A stretch of DNA of 64,000 nucleotides from an uncultured SAR116 cluster alpha proteobacterium (GCA_902516825.1 CABXZZ010000001.1:43494-107493); one strand, 5' to 3'; positions 1-9,473 are shown, counted from the stretch's first letter. Numbers and translations: made by a program. Notes: a model not told the origin generated them from the sequence alone.

Positions 1-1680
1 AATAGTTAAATTAGCATCAGAAGCCGTGACTGTTTCCGTAGTATCAAGGAAGCCAACATCTGCCAAACTCACATTTCCTGCAGAAGAGTTATAGGTGAGT
101 GTAAGTGCATTTGTTCCAGCTGAAACAGTAAAATCCATATCACTATAGCCTGTCGCTGAAGTAATTGCCGTTACAACGGCAGCTAGGTCAGCTGGCGTTG
201 AACTAAATTCTACTGATAGCGAATTAGTACCATCGTGAAAAAATAATGTCTTTCCGTTAAGAGAACTTATTTCAGAACTAGTAAAGCCCGCAACTGATTG
301 GACCTCCGCTGTAGAACTAGCTACTCCTTTGGTTGTTTGAGTAACGGCCAAAGCACTAGAAGGCAAAATGCTTACATCTGATAGCTCAACATCTCCATCT
401 GAAGAATTAAATGTTAAAGTTAAAGCATCTGTTCCAGCCGCAACAGTAAAATCCATATCACTATAGCCCGTCGCCGAAGTAATTGCTGTGACAACAGCAG
501 CTAGGTCTGCTGGGGTTGAACTAAACTCTACTGACAGCGAGTTTGTGCCATCATGAAAAAATAAAGTTTTTCCATTAAGAGAGCTAAGGTCTGATGACGC
601 AAAACCAGAGACTGACTGAACTTCTGCAGTATTACCTGTTACACCCTGTGTTGTTTGAGTCACTGTCATATCTTTGGCAGGATTATATGAATTTGAACCC
701 TCGGTTTCATAATTCGTAAGGTAATACAACTGACTATCATCTGGACCGCCTGTTGACAAAATACTCACATCTGCAAGTTCAACGTTACCATCAGAGGAAT
801 TATAAGTAAGGGTAAGCGCATTAGAGCCCGCTGAAACAGCAAAGTCCATATCGCTGTAGCCTGTTGCGGAAGTAATAGCTGTAACCACAGCAGCAAGGTT
901 TGCTGGTGTTGAACTAAAGTCTACAGATAACGAGTTTGTACCGTCGTTTAAAAATAATGTCCTTCCATTAAGAGAACTTAAGTCTGATGATGTGAACCCA
1001 GCAACTGATTGAACCTCTGCTGTTGTATTTAAAACACCTGCTGTTGTTTGGCTGACTGTTTTACTAGTACCCATAGAAATTCGCATAGCGTTGCTTTCAC
1101 CCTCCTGCGATTTTAGAACTAGGGCATAATTAGAGTCGGATTTTTTCATTATTGAAGCTGTTACACCCAAACCTGCTGCATTTATTGCAGACTTAACTTC
1201 TAAAAGGGTATCGGAGCCATTGCCAATAGAAACGGTCCCTCCTGTAGTATCACTATTTACGGTAAAACTTCCGCTGGCCCATGTTCCAAATTCAAAAGTT
1301 AAGGCACCAGTTCCGACATTTGTTGTTTCAGATGCGAATCCGTCAAAAACCATAGTTTGTCCTGCAGCGAGTTGGCTTATCGACATAGTACTGCTGAATT
1401 CACCTGCTAAAGATGAATCAGATATTTCAAGGTCAAAATCACTGCTGATATTGGAAATAGTTAACCCTGTAACACCATCAAGCTGGGTTAAATTAGTGCT
1501 TAGTTCAGAAAAATTTTGTTTTAATGTTCCAAAACTTGAGATTGAGACCTCTATCTCTTCAGTTTTCTGTGTAATTAATGTTTCAGCGGGCGCCCGTTCC
1601 GCTTCGACCAAAGAATCTATTATTTCTTTGGTATTCAAGCCGCTTCCTGCATTCAAAATATTTATGTAATCTGTCGTCAT
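1..1680 (-). CDS. fliD: Flagellar hook-associated protein 2 (FliD), 3' end truncated by window edge
   Basis: Reverse-strand translation from ATG at 1680: MTTDYINILNAGSGLNTKEIIDSLVEAERAPAETLI..., a FliD N-terminal signature; open to position 1; next to fliS. Absent from the ORF track. Confidence 0.85.
   Translation of the reverse strand, partial: MTTDYINILNAGSGLNTKEIIDSLVEAERAPAETLITQKTEEIEVSISSFGTLKQNFSELSTNLTQLDGVTGLTISNISSDFDLEISDSSLAGEFSSTMSISQLAAGQTMVFDGFASETTNVGTGALTFEFGTWASGSFTVNSDTTGGTVSIGNGSDTLLEVKSAINAAGLGVTASIMKKSDSNYALVLKSQEGESNAMRISMGTSKTVSQTTAGVLNTTAEVQSVAGFTSSDLSSLNGRTLFLNDGTNSLSVDFSSTPANLAAVVTAITSATGYSDMDFAVSAGSNALTLTYNSSDGNVELADVSILSTGGPDDSQLYYLTNYETEGSNSYNPAKDMTVTQTTQGVTGNTAEVQSVSGFASSDLSSLNGKTLFFHDGTNSLSVEFSSTPADLAAVVTAITSATGYSDMDFTVAAGTDALTLTFNSSDGDVELSDVSILPSSALAVTQTTKGVASSTAEVQSVAGFTSSEISSLNGKTLFFHDGTNSLSVEFSSTPADLAAVVTAITSATGYSDMDFTVSAGTNALTLTYNSSAGNVSLADVGFLDTTETVTASDANLTI
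34..1059 (-). repeat. Three in-frame tandem repeats in fliD (34-348, 349-666, 667-1059; 105/106/131 codons)
   Basis: Repeated core AEVQSV.GF.SS..SSLNG.TLF..DGTNSLSV.FSSTPA.LAAVVTAITSATGYSDMDF.V.AG..ALTLT.NSS.G.V.L.DV. Confidence 0.9.
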
Positions 1681-1745
1681 TTCGAATTCTCATTCAAAGA
1701 ATGTCTAAATTTAACATCTCATGTTTAAGATAACGACAATCTAGT

Positions 1746-1760
1746 GCAAATTTTATGCCT
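1746..1760 (-). promoter_or_regulatory. Candidate sigma54 promoter of fliD
   Basis: Minus strand AGGCATAAAATTTGC: GG-N10-GC, about 65 nt upstream of the fliD ATG. Confidence 0.55.
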
Positions 1761-1905
1761 AAATGAATCCAAGATATTTTATAAAATAGAATTAACTTCT
1801 ATGAAAATAATTTAATTACAAAAAGTTTTGAGCACAGCGTGTTTATGGGTATGGTTAAAAAGATTTTTTTACGAATTTTTAGCAAAAAAGCGGGTGTTAG
1901 TGAAA

Positions 1906-3636
1906 ATGTCAAAAACTAAACCTGACTATGATATTGTTTCCTCTTTGCGATTAATACCTATTGTCATGATAACTGGCATCGGTTTTGGCATAATGATGTC
2001 TTTAGTTTCAAATGCTTTCGTTGGTGGTGTGGACTTCGTATTTAACACTAGAAATCAATTTAGTTTTCTAGAATTCCACTTTTTAAGTAAAAAATTTTCC
2101 GCAGCACCTATCATTTATCTTTTAATAGCTGTTTGTGCATTGCTATTAGTTCGACGCCTTTTTTCCATAGACCGTTGGCATGGACCGGCAGACTCCATTT
2201 ACGCAGCGCATCGGACTGACAATGAATTAGACATTAAGTCAGGTTTTGGCTCAACAATTGCTGCATTTATTTCAGCAGGAAGTGGAGCCTCAGTAGGGCA
2301 ATACGGGCCATTAGTTCATTTCGGCGCCACGGTTGGAAGTTATATAAGAAGACTTACTAAAGGAACTATAAGCGCGGATGTATTCATCGGTTGTGGGGTC
2401 GCGGGGGCTATAGCTGCGGGCTTCAATGCACCAATTGCAGGGACTATCTTTGCATGTGAGACTATTTTAAGGCACTTTTCTTTGCGCGCGGTAGCTCCCG
2501 TTGCAATTACTAGCATAACAGCCGCTGGGATTAGCAAGATTTTCTTCGGTAATTTAAATACTTTTTCATTATCTGGAGTTTCACCAGACTTAATGTATTT
2601 ATTACCACTAGCTCTTGTATCTGGCCCAATATTTGGTTTTTTGTCAATTATTTACATGTTGATGCTTCGGAAATCAGCTGCCATCGCGAAGGCTACTAAC
2701 TGGTTGCCTTGGAGACTACTATTAATAGCGGCTATCTTAACTGGCGCTGTTGGGATGTTTTTGCCAGAAATTCTTGGTTTAGGAATTGAACATATTGAGA
2801 ACATATTGAACGATGGTTTCCCAGTTTATTATTTATGTTTACTATTATTGGGAAAACTAGTCATAACCAGCGTTTGTATTGGTTTTGGTATGTTTGGAGG
2901 AATATTCTCTCCTGCCTTATTTATTGGGGCAACAGCCGGAGCATTGTTTACCAAATTGGCTACGGTACTTGGCGGTGCGACCGTTGGTTTAGCTATTGGC
3001 CCGGGACTCATAATATGTGGAATGGCCGCAATATCTAGCACCGTTGTTGGCACCCCAATAGCTGGCGTGCTAATTATGCTGGAATTAACAATGAGCTACG
3101 AACTAGCACTCGCCGCTATGTTGAGCGTTGTAACAAGTGCTTTGATTTCACATTTATTATTTGGCCACTCATTTTTTGATAGACAATTACTCGACCGGGG
3201 AATTGATATATCTCAAGGAAGGAGTCAAATAGAGTTAATGGAGCAACCTATTATGCATCTAGCAACCGATGATTTTGTTCAACTTTCTAGAGAAACATCA
3301 ATAAAAAGCGCAATTCGTCAAATGGCTGAAGCGAAAGTAAGCGAAGCATATGTCACCACCAACGGAAATAAATTTTTGGGCAAAGTAAGTCTTCATGGTT
3401 TGTTAAACAGTGAAGATGCACTTTTTGTAACCTCTTCTTTAATAGAGAACCCTACAAATATAAAACATGATGCCTCACTTCAACAAGGAATTGAAATTGC
3501 GAGTGAATTTGTCGGCGAATCTATACCCGTCATTAATTTTGAAACAGGCGAATTACTTGGTGTATTGAGTGAAGCAGATCTATTCCAAGCATATTTATCT
3601 ACACAGAATAAAATTATCGACTTAGAAAAAAAATAA
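1906..3636 (+). CDS. ClC-family chloride channel/transporter with C-terminal CBS domains
   Basis: ClC motifs (GQYGPLVHFGA, NAPIAGTIFACE, GMFGGIFSPALFIGA, GTPIAGVLIMLELTMSYE) and CBS-like C-terminus; ATG at 1906 chosen over the upstream start. Confidence 0.85.
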   Translation: MSKTKPDYDIVSSLRLIPIVMITGIGFGIMMSLVSNAFVGGVDFVFNTRNQFSFLEFHFLSKKFSAAPIIYLLIAVCALLLVRRLFSIDRWHGPADSIYAAHRTDNELDIKSGFGSTIAAFISAGSGASVGQYGPLVHFGATVGSYIRRLTKGTISADVFIGCGVAGAIAAGFNAPIAGTIFACETILRHFSLRAVAPVAITSITAAGISKIFFGNLNTFSLSGVSPDLMYLLPLALVSGPIFGFLSIIYMLMLRKSAAIAKATNWLPWRLLLIAAILTGAVGMFLPEILGLGIEHIENILNDGFPVYYLCLLLLGKLVITSVCIGFGMFGGIFSPALFIGATAGALFTKLATVLGGATVGLAIGPGLIICGMAAISSTVVGTPIAGVLIMLELTMSYELALAAMLSVVTSALISHLLFGHSFFDRQLLDRGIDISQGRSQIELMEQPIMHLATDDFVQLSRETSIKSAIRQMAEAKVSEAYVTTNGNKFLGKVSLHGLLNSEDALFVTSSLIENPTNIKHDASLQQGIEIASEFVGESIPVINFETGELLGVLSEADLFQAYLSTQNKIIDLEKK

Positions 3637-3660
3637 CCTTTTCGATTTCTTAATTTCAAA

Positions 3661-4050
3661 TCACGCTAAGATGTCAATTTGGTCTCTAAATCTTGGCATC
3701 TCCTCATGTATATTTGATGTACGTGCATCTCGAGTTGCTGCCATATTCTGAACATATCCAGGAGACATTCCTGAACGTGCAATTAGAAACTGCTCTGAGC
3801 TAATTGAAGAAGGAGTTAAACGCGGGTGTGATATTGTTGTCTGAGGACGGTTTTCTTCATATTTATTTGAACGTGTGCTCTCTTCTAGCGGAGCCAATCC
3901 ATAGATTGTTTGTTGCAATGTTGGCATAGTGTTTGCACGTAGGGATGTAAGCGGCTGAGCTCCTGTTTCATTTTTTTGCTGAGGCAAGGCGGGACTCAAT
4001 TGTGAAGACACTGGGTAAAACATACAGTAAATTAACAGATTTCTTTGCAA
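3661..4050 (-). CDS. Hypothetical protein, divergent from fliS
   Basis: ORF of up to 129 aa in the gap between ClC and fliS, no family recognised; start uncertain. Confidence 0.4.
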   Translation of the reverse strand: MQRNLLIYCMFYPVSSQLSPALPQQKNETGAQPLTSLRANTMPTLQQTIYGLAPLEESTRSNKYEENRPQTTISHPRLTPSSISSEQFLIARSGMSPGYVQNMAATRDARTSNIHEEMPRFRDQIDILA

Positions 4051-4078
4051 AACACAAATACTAGAGACGGAAATTACA

Positions 4079-4471
4079 ATGAACTATGGCAAAATGTTAG
4101 ACGCATATTCGAATTCTGAAAAGAAAGCAGTGATCGAAGCAGAAGATTCCCACGCAATGGTGCTTCTTTTATTTGACGAACTAATTAAAACAGCTCGTAT
4201 CTTCAGTAAAAACATAAGTGCTGACACTGGAGACTTAAAGCTTAGGTCAGAGACAATGAGTAAAGCTCTAACTATTATTTATGCGCTCCAATCTAGCCTT
4301 GATTTTGAGAGAGGTGGCGAAATAGCTGAGAATTTATATAGACTTTATGAATATACACGTGAACAAATTTTGATCGATAATAAAAGTGGTAAGGCTGCAG
4401 GTATACTAGTGGCGATTTCTTCACTAGAGGATATTAGAGAGGCTTGGGTTGAGATCAGATCAATATTATGA
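4079..4471 (+). CDS. fliS: Flagellar export chaperone FliS
   Basis: FliS-like pattern (MLLLFDELIKTAR... ALQSSLDFERGGEIAENLYRLYEYTREQIL). Confidence 0.85.
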   Translation: MNYGKMLDAYSNSEKKAVIEAEDSHAMVLLLFDELIKTARIFSKNISADTGDLKLRSETMSKALTIIYALQSSLDFERGGEIAENLYRLYEYTREQILIDNKSGKAAGILVAISSLEDIREAWVEIRSIL

Positions 4472-4761
4472 ATAAACTTCAAAATGCACTCAAACTTTTC
4501 AATGATCTCTCTGTAGATTTATATCAGGCCATCAGTAAAAATGATTACGAAACAGTATGTGACATAACCACAGAACAAAGAAAATTGATACAGGGACTTG
4601 CTATCTCTGATATTATTGTGAATGCAGAACTAAGAACAAATTGGGAGCAAGCCCTCGAGCAGTTTAAGTCTCAAAGACGGAAGCTACAAATTGACCTCAA
4701 AAAGCTTAATAATAATACGCAAAAAAACTTGAAACGTTTAAAAGGATATTCCCAAAAATAA
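4468..4761 (+). CDS. FliT/FlgN-like small helical flagellar protein (putative)
   Basis: 97 aa, start overlaps fliS stop (ATGA), helical composition, position after fliS. Confidence 0.5.
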   Translation: MNKLQNALKLFNDLSVDLYQAISKNDYETVCDITTEQRKLIQGLAISDIIVNAELRTNWEQALEQFKSQRRKLQIDLKKLNNNTQKNLKRLKGYSQK

Positions 4762-4813
4762 CTGACGAATTTACTTTAGCTGTAGCTATAAAAATATTTG
4801 GTTAGTGCAGCAT

Positions 4814-5917
4814 TTAAGTTTCTTCCACATCTAGCAACTTTTCATGACTTTTTATCGGTTTTTCAATCATAAGCTTTTTCATTTTTTCTATCAAAGTTGT
4901 CCTACGCAGCTTTAAAGAAGAAGCCGCTTGACTGACCATTCCCTCAGTTTTCGCCAGAGCAGCCTCAATCAGAACTACTTCAACATCTCGTAAATGTCTT
5001 CTCAGATCAATTGTATCAAAATAGGAAAACCAATCCTTGTAGTGAGAGGGATGCGGGATTGGATTTTCTACATCCGGCAACTTTTGAATCTCCTCTTCAG
5101 ATAGCAAATCGGCGGTAGCATCCCACAATAATGACTGTTCTTCGTCACGATCCGGAACTTTTAATCTCAGCAAATTTTGACGAACGTTATTATTATTTAT
5201 TTGGCTATCTGGGAATAAAACACTTGCGCGTTCTATAACATTGCGCAATTCACGGACATTACCTGGCCAGGGATACCTAGACAATTCTGCCAAGCCAGTT
5301 TCGTCAAAATGAGGTATAGTTAAATTAGGTATCTGGTTTGATATAGCTTTCACTAAGACAGGAATATCTACTGCACGTTCTGCTAGCGAGGGAACCTGAA
5401 TAGGGAATACGTTTATCCGATAAAATAAGTCCGACCTGAATAGTCCCTCATCAATTTTCGTTTGCATATTTTGATGCGTAGCGCAAACAAGGCGAAAATC
5501 AATTTCTATTTCTTCGTTGCCACCTACACGCTGGATGACTCTCTGTTCAAGTGCTCTTAAAAGTTTGGACTGAAGAGGAATAGGCATATCACCAATTTCA
5601 TCAAGGAATAACGTACCTCCATTGCTTTGTTCAAATCGTCCCAACCTGGTTTTTTCAGCGCCAGTAAATGAGCCTTTCTCGTGACCAAATAGCTCTGACT
5701 CGAGCAATTCAGAAGGGATAGCAGCGCAATTTACGGATATTAATTTGCCCTTTCTTCCTGACAATTCGTGGATGGCTCGTGATATCACCTCTTTTCCCGT
5801 GCCAGTCTCACCTTGCACCAAAACTGTAGTGGTTGTTTTTGCAACAGCTTGAACAAGATTTTTTACTTCTTTGATTGCAACTGACTTGCCAATAATAATG
5901 TCATCAATTCGTGTCAT
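4814..5917 (-). CDS. Sigma54-dependent transcriptional activator, AAA+ plus Fis-type HTH, no receiver domain (FleQ/FlrC-like)
   Basis: GETGTGKE Walker A, ESELFGHEKGSFTGA, GGTLFLDEIGDMP, YPWPGNVRELRN, C-terminal Fis-like HTH. Confidence 0.85.
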   Translation of the reverse strand: MTRIDDIIIGKSVAIKEVKNLVQAVAKTTTTVLVQGETGTGKEVISRAIHELSGRKGKLISVNCAAIPSELLESELFGHEKGSFTGAEKTRLGRFEQSNGGTLFLDEIGDMPIPLQSKLLRALEQRVIQRVGGNEEIEIDFRLVCATHQNMQTKIDEGLFRSDLFYRINVFPIQVPSLAERAVDIPVLVKAISNQIPNLTIPHFDETGLAELSRYPWPGNVRELRNVIERASVLFPDSQINNNNVRQNLLRLKVPDRDEEQSLLWDATADLLSEEEIQKLPDVENPIPHPSHYKDWFSYFDTIDLRRHLRDVEVVLIEAALAKTEGMVSQAASSLKLRRTTLIEKMKKLMIEKPIKSHEKLLDVEET

Positions 5918-5986
5918 GTACTATACCTTACCCACTATTAGCGTCATTATTTTGTTCACATTTAACTAATAAAAGCAATACTCGTG

Positions 5987-6000
5987 TCAGATTTTTGAAT
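5987..6000 (+). promoter_or_regulatory. Candidate activator-binding (enhancer) motif TCAGATTTTTGAAT
   Basis: 13/14 match to TCAGCTTTTTGAAT at 17302; starts 94 bp upstream of a sigma54-type -24 element. Confidence 0.4.
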
Positions 6001-6080
6001 ATATGTAAAGTTGGAAACAATTGTTATTTTTATGTTTTTTTTCAGTTAGTTAATAACTTTATTTGTAGTTTTTTATTTTT

Positions 6081-6095
6081 TGGCAAGGTTTTTGC
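6081..6095 (+). promoter_or_regulatory. Candidate sigma54 promoter TGGCAAGGTTTTTGC
   Basis: GG-N10-GC spacing; 42 nt upstream of ATG at 6137. Confidence 0.65.
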
Positions 6096-6136
6096 CTTAT
6101 TCAAACAGGCTAATTATTTTGAGTAAGGAAAAGAAA

Positions 6137-7315
6137 ATGAGCGACGTTCACTTAATTACAGCTATGTTTGCTTCGGTGGACCGCCTAACTAATATTTTGC
6201 AGGTTCGTCACATACCTTTTAACTGCACTGATAATTTCGATCAAGAAAATGCATCTTCTACCAAATGCAAAACTCTTATTATCAGTCATGACTATATGTG
6301 TAAGGTGGGAAAAGATGCTGTCATTGACTTCGCTAAATCTGCGAAAGCTAGCCAAGTTTGTGCTGTAAGCAACAATCAACCAGAGTTCAGAATTAGCTCC
6401 GAACTTGGCGGTAAGTTACTCATATTCAGCCTTCCAAATGCGACAAACGATGTTATTGCCGAAGACTATGGGTTGCAAATGCTAACAACGCTTATATCTG
6501 ACCAAAGTGCAATAGCAGCGTCTGATGAGAAAAGCCTAAAATTATTTGAGTTGGCAAAACGTGTTGCCCGAACGGACGTTACTGTATTTATTAATGGTCC
6601 AACTGGAACTGGCAAAGAAGTTTTGTCCAAATTAATTCACACTCACTCGAAACGTGCTGAAGCAGGTTTTGTTGCCGTAAATTGTGCGGCAATTCCAGAA
6701 AATATGTTAGAGGCTCTATTATTTGGCCATGAGAAAGGCTCATTTACCGGCGCATCTACAACAAATAAGGGAATCTTTAGAGCAGCAGATGGGGGAACAT
6801 TATTACTAGATGAAATCTCTGAGATGCCGATTTCTTTACAAGCGAAATTATTGCGAGCTTTGCAAGAAAAATCTATAACACCTATTGGTTCTCAGGAATC
6901 TATCCCAGTTGATATCAGGGTAGTTGCAACAACCAACAGAAATATGGTTGAAGAGATCAGGAACGGTAATTTTAGAGAGGACTTATACTACAGATTAAAT
7001 GTTTTTCCTCTTTCAACATTAAGCTTGGTAGATAGACCATCAGACATCATTCCTATTTCGACAGTTCTAATTAGCAGACACTGTCAAGATAAACAGGCCA
7101 TTCCCTTTTTATCAAGACCAGCGTGCAATTTACTAGTTAATTATGATTGGCCTGGCAATGTGCGCGAGCTAGAAAATGTAATTCAACGCGCCCTGGTATT
7201 GTCAGATGGCAAAACTATCAGTGCAGAAGATATCATAATTGATAATGCTCTTCATGATGGTGGATGTCAGGCGCATATTCAAAATATGTTAGAAAAACAA
7301 GCAATTGCAGGATAA
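6137..7315 (+). CDS. Sigma54-dependent activator (FlbD-like) without recognisable DNA-binding HTH
   Basis: AAA+ motifs GPTGTGKE, LLFGHEKGSFTGA, GGTLLLDEISEMP, YDWPGNVRELENV; short C-terminus; ATG at 6137 follows AAGGAAAAG. Confidence 0.8.
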   Translation: MSDVHLITAMFASVDRLTNILQVRHIPFNCTDNFDQENASSTKCKTLIISHDYMCKVGKDAVIDFAKSAKASQVCAVSNNQPEFRISSELGGKLLIFSLPNATNDVIAEDYGLQMLTTLISDQSAIAASDEKSLKLFELAKRVARTDVTVFINGPTGTGKEVLSKLIHTHSKRAEAGFVAVNCAAIPENMLEALLFGHEKGSFTGASTTNKGIFRAADGGTLLLDEISEMPISLQAKLLRALQEKSITPIGSQESIPVDIRVVATTNRNMVEEIRNGNFREDLYYRLNVFPLSTLSLVDRPSDIIPISTVLISRHCQDKQAIPFLSRPACNLLVNYDWPGNVRELENVIQRALVLSDGKTISAEDIIIDNALHDGGCQAHIQNMLEKQAIAG

Positions 7316-7325
7316 GGGGTATAAT

Positions 7326-7640
7326 ATGACTAGTATAAACTCATCAATCGCAAAAATTGATGGCCTACATGATAGGGTTTTGGAAAAGGCCTCTGAAACT
7401 CTCAATCAATCTGGCCAAAATGTAAATTTTTCAGACCGAATGCAGAATGCACTAACCGAAGTTGCTGATGCCCAAAAGCAAGCCGCTGATAGCATGAAAG
7501 CATTTGACCTAGGCGTGGAAACTGACCTTAGTAAGGTAATGGTTGACCAGCAAGTATCCTCTCTTGGATTTCAGCTTACTTTGAATGTGCGAAATAAGAT
7601 GTTGAGTGCATATAAAGATATTTTGAATATGCCAGTTTAA
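7326..7640 (+). CDS. fliE: Flagellar hook-basal body complex protein FliE
   Basis: C-terminus SSLGFQLTLNVRNKMLSAYKDILNMPV and position before fliF. Confidence 0.85.
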   Translation: MTSINSSIAKIDGLHDRVLEKASETLNQSGQNVNFSDRMQNALTEVADAQKQAADSMKAFDLGVETDLSKVMVDQQVSSLGFQLTLNVRNKMLSAYKDILNMPV

Positions 7641-7695
7641 TCTTCCAAGCGATCTTTATGATGACTGCGAAACCAATTTAATTAGGAAATAAAAA

Positions 7696-9408
7696 ATGGC
7701 AGAAACTACAACAATGGATAATATGAATTCAACCGCAGTAGTTGAACAAGGTGGCGGTGTTTTGTCTAATGTGCGGAGATTCACTTCTGATCCTAGCTTC
7801 AAGAAATCCCTACCAACTATTATCGCTGTAGTTGTTGCAGTATTGGGCCTTATTTTGTATGTAGCGTTGCAACAACCTAGCCTAACACCGTTATATGCAT
7901 CGCTACCAGAAGCTGAAAAAGCACGTGTTGTAGATGCTCTAAAAAATGCTGGTTATGATGTGTCGATAGACCCCTCAACTGGGGATGTTTTGGTACCAAC
8001 AAATGATTATCATCAATCAAGAATGACCCTTGCAGCGCAAGGACTACCGGCTTCAATTCCTGATGGCTATTCTGCCGTTGCTGATATCCCAATTGGCTCT
8101 AGCAGATCTGTTGAAAATATTAGATTAAAACAAAGTCAAGAGATTGAGCTAGCGCGGTCGATCGGAGAAATTCAAAGCGTAATTGCAGCTCGCGTTCATC
8201 TTGCCATTCCTGAGAAGTCCGTTTTTGCGAGGACATCAATGGCGCCAACTGCGTCAGTTTTTGTCCAATTAAATGAAGGAAGAACATTAAGCAGACAGCA
8301 AGTTAATGCTATAATTCATCTAGTTTCGTCATCAGTTCCTAGCCTTGCTAAGTCTGATGTGACGGTAGTCGATCAATATGGGGGATTGCTCTCCAATCCT
8401 AATGATGACCCAGCTAGTGCGCTTTCCGATGCACAGCTGGAACACCGTATAAAAGTTGAAGCAATCTACAGAAGCCGAATTATATCCTTAGTTTCTCCTC
8501 TTGTCGGGGCAGGAAACGTAACCGCGCAGGTGAATCTTGATATTGATTTTACAAAAAGTGAAATTACAGAAGAAAGCGTTGACCCAGAAGGAAATGCCCT
8601 ACGCAGTGAGCAAAAAAGCCTTGATTTAACTGCGCAAGAAACCGCAAAAGGCGTACCTGGTGCAACTACTAACAGGGCTCCAACACAAGCGCAAATTTCC
8701 ACCCAACAAAGTCCAGGTAATGACCCAGACGAATTTAAAACTCGCTCTTCAAACGAAGTGCGTAATTATGAAGTTAGTCGTAAGGTAGAGACAACCCTTA
8801 GACCATCAAATAAGATAAACCGAATTCAAGCGTCAGTATTAGTCAGGGAAAAAGAAAGCGTAAATCCTGAGACTGGTCTTTTAGAGGCCGTAGCTTTAAC
8901 ACCAGAGCAAATTGCCAATATTGAGCAACTCGTAACGAATGCTATTGGCATTAATCTAGAGCGCGGTGACCAATTAACTGTGGATAGTGCCGCTTTCGTG
9001 TCAGATATTGAGGGTATCTCCAAACCCTGGTACGAAATCGATTTTTTCATCAATCTAGTTCAACAGGTTATGACTTTCCTTATAATGGGCGTTGTTGTTC
9101 TTGGAGTTATCCGCCCACTAATCAACAGGATTATGATACCAACAGCATCTGGGAAGCCTGGAGAAGCAATGGTTGGGTTGGATGATGATGTCGATTTAGA
9201 AGAAGTTGAAATTCAAGAAGGGGAGAGCCTTGAAGATATTAAAGCAAAATTGAAACCTAAAAAAGCATCAATTTCACCTGAAATGTTAGATACGGCAAAC
9301 TCCTATGATGATAAGGTAGCTATTATAAGAATGATCGTTGGTGAAGAATCTGGTCGTGTCGCCAATGTATTTAAGTCCATGATGAGTGCCGACAAAGAGC
9401 CTTCATAA
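7696..9408 (+). CDS. fliF: Flagellar MS-ring protein FliF
   Basis: TPLYASLPEAEKARVVDALKNAGYDV..., two TM segments, gene order. Confidence 0.95.
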   Translation: MAETTTMDNMNSTAVVEQGGGVLSNVRRFTSDPSFKKSLPTIIAVVVAVLGLILYVALQQPSLTPLYASLPEAEKARVVDALKNAGYDVSIDPSTGDVLVPTNDYHQSRMTLAAQGLPASIPDGYSAVADIPIGSSRSVENIRLKQSQEIELARSIGEIQSVIAARVHLAIPEKSVFARTSMAPTASVFVQLNEGRTLSRQQVNAIIHLVSSSVPSLAKSDVTVVDQYGGLLSNPNDDPASALSDAQLEHRIKVEAIYRSRIISLVSPLVGAGNVTAQVNLDIDFTKSEITEESVDPEGNALRSEQKSLDLTAQETAKGVPGATTNRAPTQAQISTQQSPGNDPDEFKTRSSNEVRNYEVSRKVETTLRPSNKINRIQASVLVREKESVNPETGLLEAVALTPEQIANIEQLVTNAIGINLERGDQLTVDSAAFVSDIEGISKPWYEIDFFINLVQQVMTFLIMGVVVLGVIRPLINRIMIPTASGKPGEAMVGLDDDVDLEEVEIQEGESLEDIKAKLKPKKASISPEMLDTANSYDDKVAIIRMIVGEESGRVANVFKSMMSADKEPS

Positions 9409-9473
9409 TAGTGTATTGCGAAACTAATAAATGTTTTACCATAGATTTAATCTAAATTAATGTGAGAGAAAAA

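Noticed and set aside
34-1059. Repeats considered as a CRISPR array
   Set aside because: Units are over 300 bp, in-frame and coding, with no short repeat/spacer pattern.
1220-1669. 149-aa plus-strand ORF at the fliD locus
   Set aside because: Antisense to fliD, whose reverse-strand translation gives a clear FliD N-terminus.
5911-6126. 71-aa ORF MSCTIPYPLL...
   Set aside because: Lies in the divergent regulatory region and covers the sigma54 promoter; low-complexity translation.
9450-9465. TTAATCTAAATTAA as a CtrA box
   Set aside because: Spacing is N6, not the TTAA-N7-TTAA of CtrA sites.
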